A DNA stretch of 64,000 bases from Aquila chrysaetos chrysaetos (taxonomy: Eukaryota > Chordata > Aves > Accipitriformes > Accipitridae): assembly GCF_900496995.4 (NCBI RefSeq), contig NC_044014.1, positions 10,139,001 to 10,203,000 of the forward strand. The letters are read 5' to 3'. The position numbers and the translations under genes are program-made. Shown here in pieces: positions 49,861-61,700 of this stretch; position 1 is the stretch's first letter; every line of letters begins with the position of its first letter. The notes beneath the pieces are model-generated. The model ran no database searches. It saw nothing but the letters and a program-made list of their open reading frames with translations, and was not told the DNA's origin.

Positions 49861-52800
49861 GTGATGACGGCTTCCTCACAGCAGAAAGGAAATTACCGCT
49901 TCTTAATAGCTGTGCTCCGTCACACCCCCGCGAAAGAAGAGCCTTAAGTTTCATGGTGACACGAGACTGTCTAGATCTAAGGCAATATTTTCCCTTATAT
50001 AAACTTCAGTGGCGCTTCCTTATCTGTCCAATTATTCAGTGTGTTGCATCTCTGCTAATTACGATATCCTACTGTGTAGCCGTTGCATCAGGCCCAGCAG
50101 TCCAGTACACGGACTGAAGACTGGCACGGTCTTGCTAATTACTCCTGGATGCGGGCTCCAATCCTGCAAAATCATACACCTACCCAGCAGTGCGTGGTGT
50201 TTAACATTCACTACCTGAAGAGATTTACATCAAAGCGACATTTTTCAGTGTAACTGCCTCGTAATTGGCACAAAACACAGGCATGGTAACAAACAGCCTT
50301 TTGCTTCACGACAGGTCACTGCTTCAATGTGATGGAGGAGCATCTGAACGGCGCAGCGGCTCTTGCCGTGTGTCTGCATGCTGCTGCTGGGGCCGGTCTC
50401 TGCTTCGTGGGATTATGCCTGTAGCTCCTGGTTGGATACGTAGCCAAAGTTTTCTCCTGAAAATCAAACTAACAGAATCCCATGGTTCCTCTCATGCCAT
50501 CTGTTAGCTGCTTCTTTTCAAGAAGACAGCACCACTTCTAAATCCATAATGGATCATTATGGACAACAGAGACGCTGGAAATGTATAGATCTTCAAGTAA
50601 ATGCGTGTAGAGGAGATGAGGGAGACTGTGCCATCACCAGCAATGACTGGCAGTGGCACCTGAACTTCAGCAAACCCAAATGTGCTTTCCTGATGATGTG
50701 TATGGGGGGTTATCTAGGAAATCCAGAAGCTATTTGCCAGCTGTGACCTTCTATATCTTGATGAAAATGTTTATCCATTGCCATCTGGCCCTCACAGCAG
50801 AATTAGCAGACATAGAAATGGCTTTTTTCTAAAAGTCATTGTATTGCTATTGAAAAAGTGATACTGTATCTGATAATGCTTGCCAATTTTAAAGAGTTTG
50901 CTAACAGAATTGTGTATGGGGAATTTCTGACTCAAACTGTTGATGAACCCCCTATTTCTATCTTCTTTTCAGGTTGGTTGCTGGCATTTACAAAGAGAAA
51001 GGTTGATTCCTCCATATGCTGCAATACTTTTCTTAACTACATGTTAGATTAACCAATTTTAATGCAGTGTGAGGTGCTAGATTTTTCAGAAAATCTTGCT
51101 TGTTTTCAGTAATGAGTAAGGGAGAAATTAAAAAGATAGTAGAAGGAAGTATCTTGCTTCAGGGCACGGAGTGATTGCTATCTGGGGAAGGGTCAGGAAG
51201 GAAAAAATTTCTCATGTATAACATTGCACAGCTGGCCATATGCGTTACTGGGCAGGGGGAAGAGCCAGCAATGTGATACCTATAGCATCAGTATTCCTTT
51301 TCTTATCCCTAGAGACTCACTCTACTCCCTAAAAACATTAATAATGAAGCCTTTGACTGGATATTTGCATTGTAGAAAATAAGTTTTTAACTACCACGTA
51401 AGCAGCTGCAGGATGACAATGGAGCGTGCCTTTGGGAAATTGAAAGGTAGATGGCAGGTACAAACTAGAAGGCTTGAGGCAACTAAATAGTACCTGTCTG
51501 GAATAATAACTGTGTGCTGTGTTCTGCACAACATCTGTGAAAGAAAGGATGGGGCTTTGCTGAGACCTGGGAGGCATGTGTGGGGATACTTTGAGGATGG
51601 AGGATTTGAGCAACTCGCAAGGTGTTCCCTTCTCAATGACAGTTGTTAGAATTTTGTATATTTTGCAAGAAAGGATGGATGGTTTTGATATGCTGTGGGG
51701 AATATGGGGGCTGTGCAGTGTGATTTGGCACACCACAGTTTTATGAAATTCAGTAAAATAATGCGTCTCAGTTTGGTGTATATGTTTGTGTGGGATTTCT
51801 CTAATCAAGGAGAGGTGATCTGTTGCACATGCCATGTTTTACAAGTTTTAAAATTGAGTCTTTTTTAGGTTCTAATACATGATAAATGGACATCGACACT
51901 GAAGGTCTCATTGTATGCACGTGGGCTATGCTGTGCATGCTTTGCACGCATTTCTTCAAGCTTTCAGCTTAAATTGTAGCACATCCTCACCATTTCTTTC
52001 TCTGCTCTGTAACAGTGATGCGTTCTTGGTCTGTTGGTTCTTTTTTCCATTCCTCTCTACTCCCTCTCTCACTTTCTTTTGCTCTGTTAGAAGCACTTGC
52101 GAAATCTCCACACCCTCAAGTTTTCCTGACACTAGCAACAAAGGGAAAGCGTAAGCACAAATCCTTTTAGTCATGAAATGTAAACAGTTGTTGGTTGGTT
52201 TCCAAAACAGCAAAAATGTAAAAAGCTACTGTACAAGTTTGGAAGGCAGTCCCTTAGAGTTTTTTCTTCAAGTCTTGGGAGATCCTGGTGTTGATAAGTC
52301 TTTTCCAGCTTTCTTTCAATATTTTTGAAAGCTGGATTTGCAACTATGCTAAATTTGATTAGCATGGCAAGGATATATGAGGCAAAAGGCCCTGAGACCA
52401 GGTAACTAATTAACCACGTAGTTCAGAGAAGGTTATGATGAGGCTGGCCTAGTGTTTGAACGTTTACAGGCAGCTTTTAGCAGTGGATAACACCCCCAGT
52501 TTGTGTAATGAAACAGAAGCTTTTTTTTTTTAGCAAACAGAGGGAAGATAGGGTTGCTATAATTTGTGGTATCTGGCTTCCTGCTAGTCATGTGGCTGGA
52601 AGGGCACAGCCACTATTCAGGAGTGACAGAGAAGGTGGCCCTGACTTGAATGTCTGTTAAGAGGTTACTTTGTGTAACTAATGTGTGCTTTTAAAATTCA
52701 GATTCAGGATGCAGACATGCCCTGTTTTCTATGCAGCTAATTCAATGAATTTAAGGAGGTTGGAGAGGTAACAATGTTTCTTCCTGCTAATTTGCACTTT

Positions 52801-55440
52801 CAAGGTACTGTCTCCTTGTACTTTACACGTAACTGCAGTACTTTTAAACGGCATTGATTAAGGTTCTACTGTTAAGTAAAGCCTTTTAAGATTTTCATTG
52901 ATATCAAAAGCCTTTATGGGGCCTTACTAAAGGAGGAAAAAAGCCACAATGAGCTTTTAACTGAAGAGAAAATGTCTTGCTAAGATTTGTCAAGATAACA
53001 AACTTGCACTGGTTTTGTGATTTAATTCCTTACATGATCAAAATGCAGTGCGTACTTTGTAATGAGACCATACAATGCTTGTTTTTCAATAAACTCTCTT
53101 TTCTGTTAGCAAATCAGTTTTAATCCAGGGTGGTGAAGAACAGACCCTGCAACAGGACAGTTTTGAGGTACTCGGAAATGGGAAAATCTTCAATAGACTC
53201 CAGCAGAACTGTCACACAATGGATGTGAGGGAAGTAGCGTGGCTGAGAAAGGCAGTAGCTGTATAGGGCACTGTGCCTTACCATGCTTCTCTTGAACATG
53301 CTGTAACTTGGGAGAAGCAGGAGAACTTGGAAAATGTGTTTGCTGACTCCCAGCCAAGCTGGCAATATGTGTCACTGAAAAGAAACAAACAGGCTTTGTA
53401 CATCTTGAAATGAACTAAGTTTTATCTGTGAAATAAAGGACTTCTAGCTGTCTGACAGGCCTCTTGGAAGGAACACATGGTCTCATTCTTCCCAAGGACC
53501 TCTAGTATGCTCTCTGGGTGCACAGTGCATAGGGGCTGTATATACTGATGCTCCAGGCTGGAGTCCTGTCCAGATCATCAGTGTTCAGGTGACTCCTGGA
53601 TGAATGATTTGTTCTGTAGTTGCCAAGTCTTTATGTTTTAGTGTGGTTCAGGGATGTCGTGCTTTCAGCACCTCTCAGAACTCATTTCAGGAGGGCCTTA
53701 AACAATGTATTGTCTGTGCTGGGACAGGAGCAGGTCATGCATCTTTGTTCTTTCCAAAGGGTGAGACAAGGGCTCTAGCATGGATTGAGACAGCATGAAG
53801 ACAACTAGGACTATTGAGAAAATATACAATATGGTGACTCTTGGAGTAGATGAGAGGCAGCAGCTGGTAGTGTGCCCAGTGCTAAATAAGGAGGGGACAG
53901 CCTGGCCACTGTGACCCTAACATAGGTCACTTGCATAAACAGAATGGCAATCTGGGACAAGATGAAAACCTGTGTGAGAAGGGAACTGGAAGACTTCCAA
54001 ACTATTTTGTTTCACAGGTGTAAGCAGGATAGATATTATTGTGATGTAACTTGGTCAACATAACATAACTCCTGATCCCCAAAAGAATAACATGAGGTAA
54101 CTCAGCAGTTATTTTAATACAAGAAATTATGTTCTGTGAACATTTTTTTTTAAATGAAAATATGTCTCTTTATATACTGATATTAATTACTTACTTTGAA
54201 GGGCCTCAAGTGTTTTCAGGACTTTGTGCCATACCCATTGCTCTTCAGATTAGAGACTCTATTTTCAGCACACCAGTTGCTGACAGTACGTTGTGCCAGT
54301 ACATTGTCAGCATTCAGTAAAAGTAGTAATAATAAGTTAAGCAGAACTGTGTATCTCTATGGAGAGGTGAATAGGAGGCTCTCTAAGCATACCAGAAGGT
54401 TTAGACAGAAATTATTTTGATTTAATTGTTTGTAATTTATAGAAAAGGAAAGTGCTTAGCAATATCCCAGGACTGCTGCAGGCATGGGAAGTGGTGCAGA
54501 TCCATGGCCGACTAAGTAGACTTTTACCTGGATTGAGATAACTCTTAGCTCTGTCCCAGGGTTATGGAGCCCTGCAGCTGGAGGTATTATAATTAAGTGA
54601 GAAGTAAGTCTCAAATTCTGACCATTTGTAGCGGTAGAGTTTAATAGCTTCTTTTGTTCAGAGCAGACTTCACAACCTTAATAAAGTGCTTGAATCCTAA
54701 TATCAGGCATAATAATTCCTTATTGTTATTTGGCAAAGGAATTTTTATATCCTGATCTATGCCAGCCTACTCTTTGTGAACACTGTTAAATAGCTGCTTT
54801 GTTCATTCTATTCAAAAGTAAATGGTTCCTTTCTGAAGTTTTTCCTGTAGGAGGTAGATGTTTGGGTTTGTACCCATCATGTTTAGAACTCCCTGAGATA
54901 AGAGGCTCTGCCCATTTCACTGTGTGTCCTCCTACACCTGGAGATGTAGTGATAGATTGATGAAACAGAAAGACATGAGAAATGAGTGTGCTCTGCTCTG
55001 CTGCCCATAACATACAAGGTGAAACTGAGCTGGCACCAAGGGAAAAAAGTAGTGATTTGGCTGGAACAACGGTGGTGTACCTCTTCTAGATCCAACAAAG
55101 GGTCAGGAAGCTCCAAACCCATCTCTGGCCTGTGTCTCTGGTGGTATCTCCTTCTAATATGAGGCTGTTCCTAAACACAGAGTAGTCCTTCATGAGGTCA
55201 CTTGCTGTATATCAGAGTGACGAGAGACTATGATAAATTGCTGCTGCTGCTTGTATATACTTTTCATCCTGGGCTTATGACAACTGGCTTTACAGCAAAA
55301 CTGAAATACTAAATGATCAGACTCTAACGTTAACATGGATGTGATTTGTTTCTGTGAGTTCATTCTTCTATTTAGAGAAAGATATTGCTACCCTCCCTTA
55401 CGCACTGACACAGTTGCCAAAATAACCGCTCTTACTAACT
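49861..55440. other. Intergenic region between CASP7 and NRAP
   Basis: Space between the two head-to-head genes. It holds the Harbinger fossil at 51287-51649 and otherwise single-copy DNA in which I recognise no exon. It probably contains NRAP regulatory DNA near its right end. Confidence 0.6.
51287..51649 (+). pseudogene. Decayed PIF/Harbinger transposase fragment
   Basis: Reading from 51287 in one frame gives 121 codons to a TAG at 51647, with two internal stops (TAA at 51380, TAG at 51488) but no frameshift. Recognisable transposase motifs in order: IPFLIPRDSLYS (the ...GDSAYPL region carrying one of the DDE aspartates), LIMKP, FNYHVSSCRM, ERAFGKLKGRW, and CCVLHNICERK. These are hallmarks of the C-terminal half of PIF/Harbinger (HARBI1-like) transposases. 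Upstream motifs (the first aspartate regions) were not found, nor terminal inverted repeats. A 165-codon open frame on the minus strand (51338-51835) is only its antisense shadow. Confidence 0.85.
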
Positions 55441-55446
55441 GGCAGC

Positions 55447-55468
55447 TTTAAAAGCCAGCCTGCAGCTG
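55447..55468 (+). promoter_or_regulatory. NRAP: Candidate NRAP core promoter (TATA-like box and E-box)
   Basis: TTTAAAAG at 55447-55454, followed by CAGCTG (E-box of the type bound by myogenic factors) at 55463-55468, about 190-210 bp upstream of the NRAP ATG. The distance would allow a 5'UTR of about 180 nt. Assignment is by position and motif only. Confidence 0.35.
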
Positions 55469-55657
55469 ACTTTGAAACAGAAGGTCAGCAAACGGAGCAA
55501 CAGACTTCAATTCAGAGCTTTAATGGGAGCCATTGACCACAGCAAAAGGCCTTGACTGGAGTGTCTAGAGTGTGCTTTGCACAGGCCAAAAAGTCACTTT
55601 CATACTCTTTGAACCTTTTGTATAAACCTATATATTTTTCACTCTGTGGATTTCAAG

Positions 55658-55729
55658 ATGAATGTGCAGCCGTGTGCTAGATGTGGCTATGGGGTTTACC
55701 CTGCTGAGAAGATTAACTGTATAGATCAG
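55658..55729 (+). CDS. NRAP: NRAP exon 1 (LIM domain, first zinc pair)
   Basis: 72 nt from ATG (A at -3) to CAG|GTCAGT, phase 0. It encodes [18 protein letters not shown] with ligands C6 and C9. Confidence 0.97.
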
Positions 55730-58700
55730 GTCAGTTCTCTTTCTTTATTATTTTGGACTATAATAAATGTACAGATTGGCACTTTTAACACAGTGCAAAT
55801 CTCTTGGTTCTAAAAATTCTTTACTCATAAGTGGGTTCAGAACTGAAATGAGTTAATAATAGGCATATATTTGAAGAAGAATTTTTCAAATTCATGAAGT
55901 GAATGTTAAGGATCAATATTGAGATTTAAAAATCAACAGAGTAATAATGAAATACAAATCATGTCTGTTTGGTTTCTGTTTTGTGGTATTTCCAGACATG
56001 GCATAAAGCCTGTTTTCACTGCGAAGTATGCAAGATGATGTTAACAGTAAACAACTTTGTTAGTCATGAGAAAAAGCCTTACTGTCAAGCGTAAGTGTGT
56101 TTCCTTTTCTTTTTTTTAAAGCAAAGGTTTAAAATGCCAAATCATTTTAATGTAATAGAAGATCACCATTTGGACTCAGCCTGGTTCCATGTGTGATGTG
56201 AAATTATGTATTGTTAGTGCCTTCATGCATATCTTTGGGATATACAAATGATGGGAAACTCTTGTTACTGTATATAAAGCTTCCTCATTTGTCCAGTGTG
56301 TTAAAAGATACCAAATTAAGTTCCATTTCAGTATTGTGGGAAGAAAATAAACCAAACCATAAAATTCAGTGCTTTCCAAATCTGCGGTTAAGAGTTAACA
56401 AGGTTGAGCTAATCATCAGGAAAATGTATAAAATGCAGATTTTGGAGTTGGTTTGTTCTAGGAAGTTTTTATTTTATAATGATCAATTCCTGTCAAATTT
56501 GTCAGCAGAAAAAGGAGAGATGACAGTTGTTTTTTATTCTATTATTCTCTTTTGTTATTAGAAACACAGCATTGATATGACTATCATTAAAATTAATTTT
56601 GCTCTAGGCACCTACTCCATACAATAATAACTTGAATATAATCTGAAATCTGTGTGTGAGTCAGGGAAAAGTTATGTATGGAGGGGTGGAAGCTGGTATT
56701 GTGTTTTTGAGTGCTCACAGAGAACCTTTCTGGTGGGCTGTCTCGTACATTCCTAATATACTTTCACACTTTCTTTTTTTAGGCATAATCCAAAAACCAA
56801 TGCGTTCACAAGTGTATTTGAGACACCAATAAATATGAATGCAAAAAAACTGTCGAAAGTGGTAAGTGAGGTAAGAAGCTGAAGGGCCAAATGTATTTAG
56901 CTTTGTTTTACATTTTGATACCATATTTGTGTCTTGTTTTGGAAATAAATATGTATTCTTTACTTACCTTCCTGTGTTCTTTTAGAGCAGTAGGATCTCA
57001 GCCTGGGTTTGAATCATAATTTTTAAAATGCATTCACTCATGAGTAAGAAAGGTTAGATCTGAATTTGCTTCTATTTTCAGAAAGAAAAATGGATAGCAG
57101 TTTCTCACCTGCCATATCTGTTAATCTACATGGAAGCATTGTTCGCATAAACTGCCCAGAGCTATGTAAACTTAGTAACTAAATCAGGGGGGTTTACACA
57201 GCCATTGGGAACAAGAATGACCTACTTGCTCTATGATCTCTTCTGAAACAGATACTAAAGGGCACGAAACAAAAAATAAATTCTGTCTCAGTGGGACGCA
57301 GGCAAAAGTTCTCATAAATACTTTGTCAAGTATTTCTGGCAAACCTGAGATGACAAAACACGAAGTCCAGGGAGTTTTGCATGGTTATACCGAAAACGTT
57401 TTGCTAACGCGTTCAGCATGGACTAGCTTTCCATGCCCTTTTAACTGCATCAATCCTCTAAAAGGCTGCTGTGCCCCGGCAAACCTCTAGGGGTGCTCAA
57501 AGTCTTCTTTCTTTTCAAATGTCATTCTTTTCTGTCTTGCATTGTTTTTCTCCAGATACATTTGTTTCAAACTTGCATTTCTAAGAATTTTATGAAACGA
57601 GAAATACAGAAACAGCTAATAATTGATAGCTATCTCACGTCTATGTGTAATGCTATTTTCTTGACTGTCATGTCTTTTAATACTCTAAAATAGTACTATT
57701 CATTGCGTGACTATATTTAGTAGGCAAACCAATGTGTTTTGATGTGATTAGCCATCATTAAAATAAAATAAGAAAGTTGTATTTCTTAGATTATAGCACG
57801 CTAAATTCGTTCTGATGTTCTGTATTAGCTGTACAAAATTGATGTACATTAATAGCCTTTATCAGACGCTGTAACTTTTATCATTCTTGTACAGTATTCT
57901 TATATATCAGTTTTTGCAACATCATGGGCAGTAACTATTTCAGCAGTGACTATCACACTTACTTTAAACTGTGTGTGACAGATCTGGTCAGGAATGAGTT
58001 TGGGATTATGGCAGGTTCTATTTCTGTTTTTAGGCAGTGATATGAGACTCTGATACTTCCAGTGCATGTGAATATACACGCCAGACAAATTATAGCTCAA
58101 AGATCACTTTCCCTTGTTTTTTACACCTAAAGCACCTTCTGTCCTTTTCAATCACATAATGAGGTTCTGCTCCAGAGAGAAAATTGCTAAGGGTAGTAAA
58201 GAAGCTGATTCTGCAGTACTTACTTAAAGGGAATACTTCTGTAGAAATTTTGAGTGCAGGAAAATTTTGCATTGGTAACTGTAGAAAATAATGCTAACTT
58301 GGGAAAAGGTTTCACTTGCTACTGTAGCAATTTAAATTGAATTGTTGGGTTTTTTTAAGTAAGAATATTTCTTATGCAGAAAATGTAACATCTTTCTTCA
58401 ATCCTAACATGATGTTCTCACATAAGTCTTATGTTGAGACACCAACTTGAATGCAGAGATAAAAATTCAGCTCACTCCCTCTACACAGAATTTCTATGTG
58501 AGCAGACGAATCATTCAAATGTCTGTACCTCTGTACTTAATTTATAAAATGGGAATAATGGTATACCTGCTCAGTGATTTTTCTGTCCAGTCAGTTTAGA
58601 TTTTGCACTCTTCAGGACAGGGACTGTTATTTTTTGCATTTTAGAATGAGTTGTATAGCAGAGCTGTGATTTCATTTGAACTTCTGTATCCTGTCATGAT

Positions 58701-61700
58701 AAACGTAACAGCAGGAAAATGATGACCCAGGTCTAAATATAATAGTCATTTATATTTACACAGTCATGACACTTCATGGACACTGTGCAGGGGACATAGG
58801 AGAGTAGAATATTGCCCACCAGGTAATAGTTCTTTCATCTAATGCTGCATTGATATGTTCTGCTTAAAATTTCTTAGAGATTTCAATTCTTATAGATTAT
58901 TTCCCCCAAAAGTATTATCTAAAGACCGAATTATTCTTTCAGAACTTCATGCCAGATTTCAGGTATAATATGCTGCTCCTTTACAGTGCAGTTCAATAAT
59001 AGCAAAGGTCTTAGGGAGAAGTTCGGTGTGGATTAGAGAGTAGCGTTTTGACCTTAGGGCTAAATGCAGTCTTCTCTTCCATGAAAACTCCTTTGCCAAG
59101 AATGGGTGGCATGGAGGAAGTACTTGTGTAGTCTTTGCATGGCATAGAGCTACAGGTGATGTGGCCTTTTTGTACACAAACAGAGTGTAAGTGGTGTTGA
59201 TCTAAAGAGGGAGAAAGAGGAAAAGATGGACAGTTTTGCAAGCTCTCAGAAGGTGATTGATATTGTCTTGTGAGTTGTGGAGATTCGGTAGGTCAGGTGT
59301 GCTTGTCATAGTCCCTTGGATTCTGCATTCATATTATATATAAATGTGTCTTCAGGGTGAAATTATTAGTTGGCACTGAAAACTAGGCTCGTCTGTAGCA
59401 GTTGGAGATCTAACAGACAGACACAGGTAAACATTATGAAGAGTAAATCATCTTAAACTGAGTTGTGTTGATGCTGCCACCCAGAAAATTAGTTCTGTGT
59501 AGTCACATTGTTCCTCTGCTTCTCTTATGTTGGTATTGGTGATTTTTGCAGTGAGGCCGATGAAGGAACTGATATAGCTGAAAGCTAACACAGCAAAAGT
59601 CTACATACTAATTCCCTGACCTAATTTGCCTAATGGCTGCCTGGCTGATGGTGTCAGTGTGTGATAGACAAGAAGAAGGGTCACCTAGTAGGGCCAGAGG
59701 TGTTTTTGGAAGTAGCCTTTCTTTAGACTGGTTTAAGGTGCAGCCCAAACTAGCAGACACTGAAGTGGATTTGTTATGGTGGGAATTGCACTATTTGTTG
59801 TTTTGTCTTGCATTCATCTCCTTTTGTTGCTGCAGTTCTTGCAGACTCCGTATCACTGTGGACTAAGAGACTGTTCAGCTTGTTTTTCTCCCTTCTTGTT
59901 CTTCTCCTAAGAGGGGGGTGTGCTAGTCTGTACTAATAATCTACTAATCCAAAGTCTTTTTTTTTTTTAAGATAAAATATCGAGAAGAGGGTGAACAATT
60001 CAAATCAGTCTTTCAATGGGATGTAAGGTCCAGAGAAATTGAAGCTGCCTATAAAGCCCAACAACTGGCCACCCAGGTAAGAAATATCCAAGTCTCCAAG
60101 CCACTAGCCTTCAGGAGACCAAGAATTGGCCTTGGCAGTCCTGATTGTTAGGGTTTTACTCACAGCATCTAAATTCTAAAAAAGCCATTGCTTCTCATTT
60201 AGCTAAACTTTTCAAGGCAGCATAGCTCGGTTATAGCTTAGGGTGCAAGAATCAGAAGATGACGAAGGAAGAGTGTATCTTTACAGTTAGATGTTTGGAC
60301 TGCTGCTTGTACAGCCATACTTAATGTGTCTTCCTTCTACTAGCACTGAAGCTTCACAACAAGTGATCTGATTCCCAGGGGGAGTTATTTGAGTCTCACT
60401 CCAGGATCCCAGGTCCTGACATCTTGATGTCAGTTCTTGTTATACAAGTTCTGCCCTAGCATTCTGAAGGTATATGGAATGTAGGCCTTGTGCTGTCTGT
60501 CTGCAGAGAGTAAATTTCACTTCCACAGCATTGTGTGTGTTTCCTTTTTTTCTGTCAGATCAGATGGTTGTGTATTAAAACAAGGGTGAAGATTGGTAGT
60601 TATTTAATTTTTGTTTTGTAGAATGCTTACTACGCTGCCTATGAGGAAGGAAAACCGTGGTACTCAGGAACCATTCCGGATCCTGAGATGGTCAAGGTAA
60701 CACAGGCAGAGAAGACTCTGAGTGATGTAAGTGGGCTGATGTTTGGAATAGCTCTATTTTTGTGGTCTATCATATTCTGAAGACTTACTAGTGCACCAAA
60801 GCCAACCTTTGGTAAGATGTTACCAAAGGAGAGACTGACATGTTTACTTCTGTCAATAACAATATTTAACTACGTAAGTGATTAAAGTCACATAACAGTG
60901 CTATTGCCCATCCTGGAAATCATATATTAATATATTTAGGTAATTGAGAAGCACTTAAACTACTGACCAATGATATCTGAAGTGACCTGATCTAGCAGGC
61001 AGTGCTGTTTCCCTCAGTAGAGCAGAATGCGTGATGGAAAACATGTCTTATTTTCCGTAGACTAGACCTTTCATTGACTGTATTTCCCTGACTAATTAAA
61101 ATCACTTCTGAATTATGACTGATTGTCTATGCCCAGTCAACATAGCCAATTAACAGTGGATAACTGATATGAATGGGGGATGTTTTCTGTTGTATGTAGG
61201 AAATATTTCTACCTAAGAAACTCATAAGGTATAAGTTCTTTAATTTGTTTACTTTTAAATAAAGTGATACATACTTTTAGGAAGCAGGTATTAAAAGAGG
61301 AATCACATTAAACTACAGTGTGTTCTTCTGTAACAACAAACCAAAAAATATTCATTTTCTAGTTTCAATATACAGAAGAATATGAGCCGCGGAGAGGCAA
61401 AGGCAGCTTTCCCGCTATGATCACTCCAGGTTATCAGGTTGCTAAGAGAGCCACCCAACTAAGCAGTAATGTAAGTTGCAGTTTTTTTAATTGTATGTTA
61501 GACTTCTGAATTTGGAGAATCCTGGGTTTAGGCCATTCACTTTAGACAGTAAGTTCTATGATGAATATTTGTTGTACTGTTAATTCTACAAAGTGAGAAA
61601 ACTTTAACATGATGCAGGAAATGGGGGTTAACAAACTACTTGGCTTGGGAGGACACTTATATAGGATAAATGACAATATAGATATTTCCTGAAAGGTGTA

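Noticed and set aside
49295-49954. 219-codon open frame on the minus strand in the CpG island, plus overlapping frames on the plus strand
   Set aside because: Extreme GC content removes stop codons by chance. The product is Pro/Arg/Gly/Ala low complexity with no domain, and frames are open on both strands.
51338-51835. 165-codon minus-strand open frame
   Set aside because: It is the antisense of the Harbinger fossil and has no recognisable motif.
55628-55637. CTATATATTT as a MEF2 or TATA element for NRAP
   Set aside because: It does not match the MEF2 consensus at its 3' end and is only about 20 bp from the ATG, too near to act as a TATA box for a normal 5'UTR.
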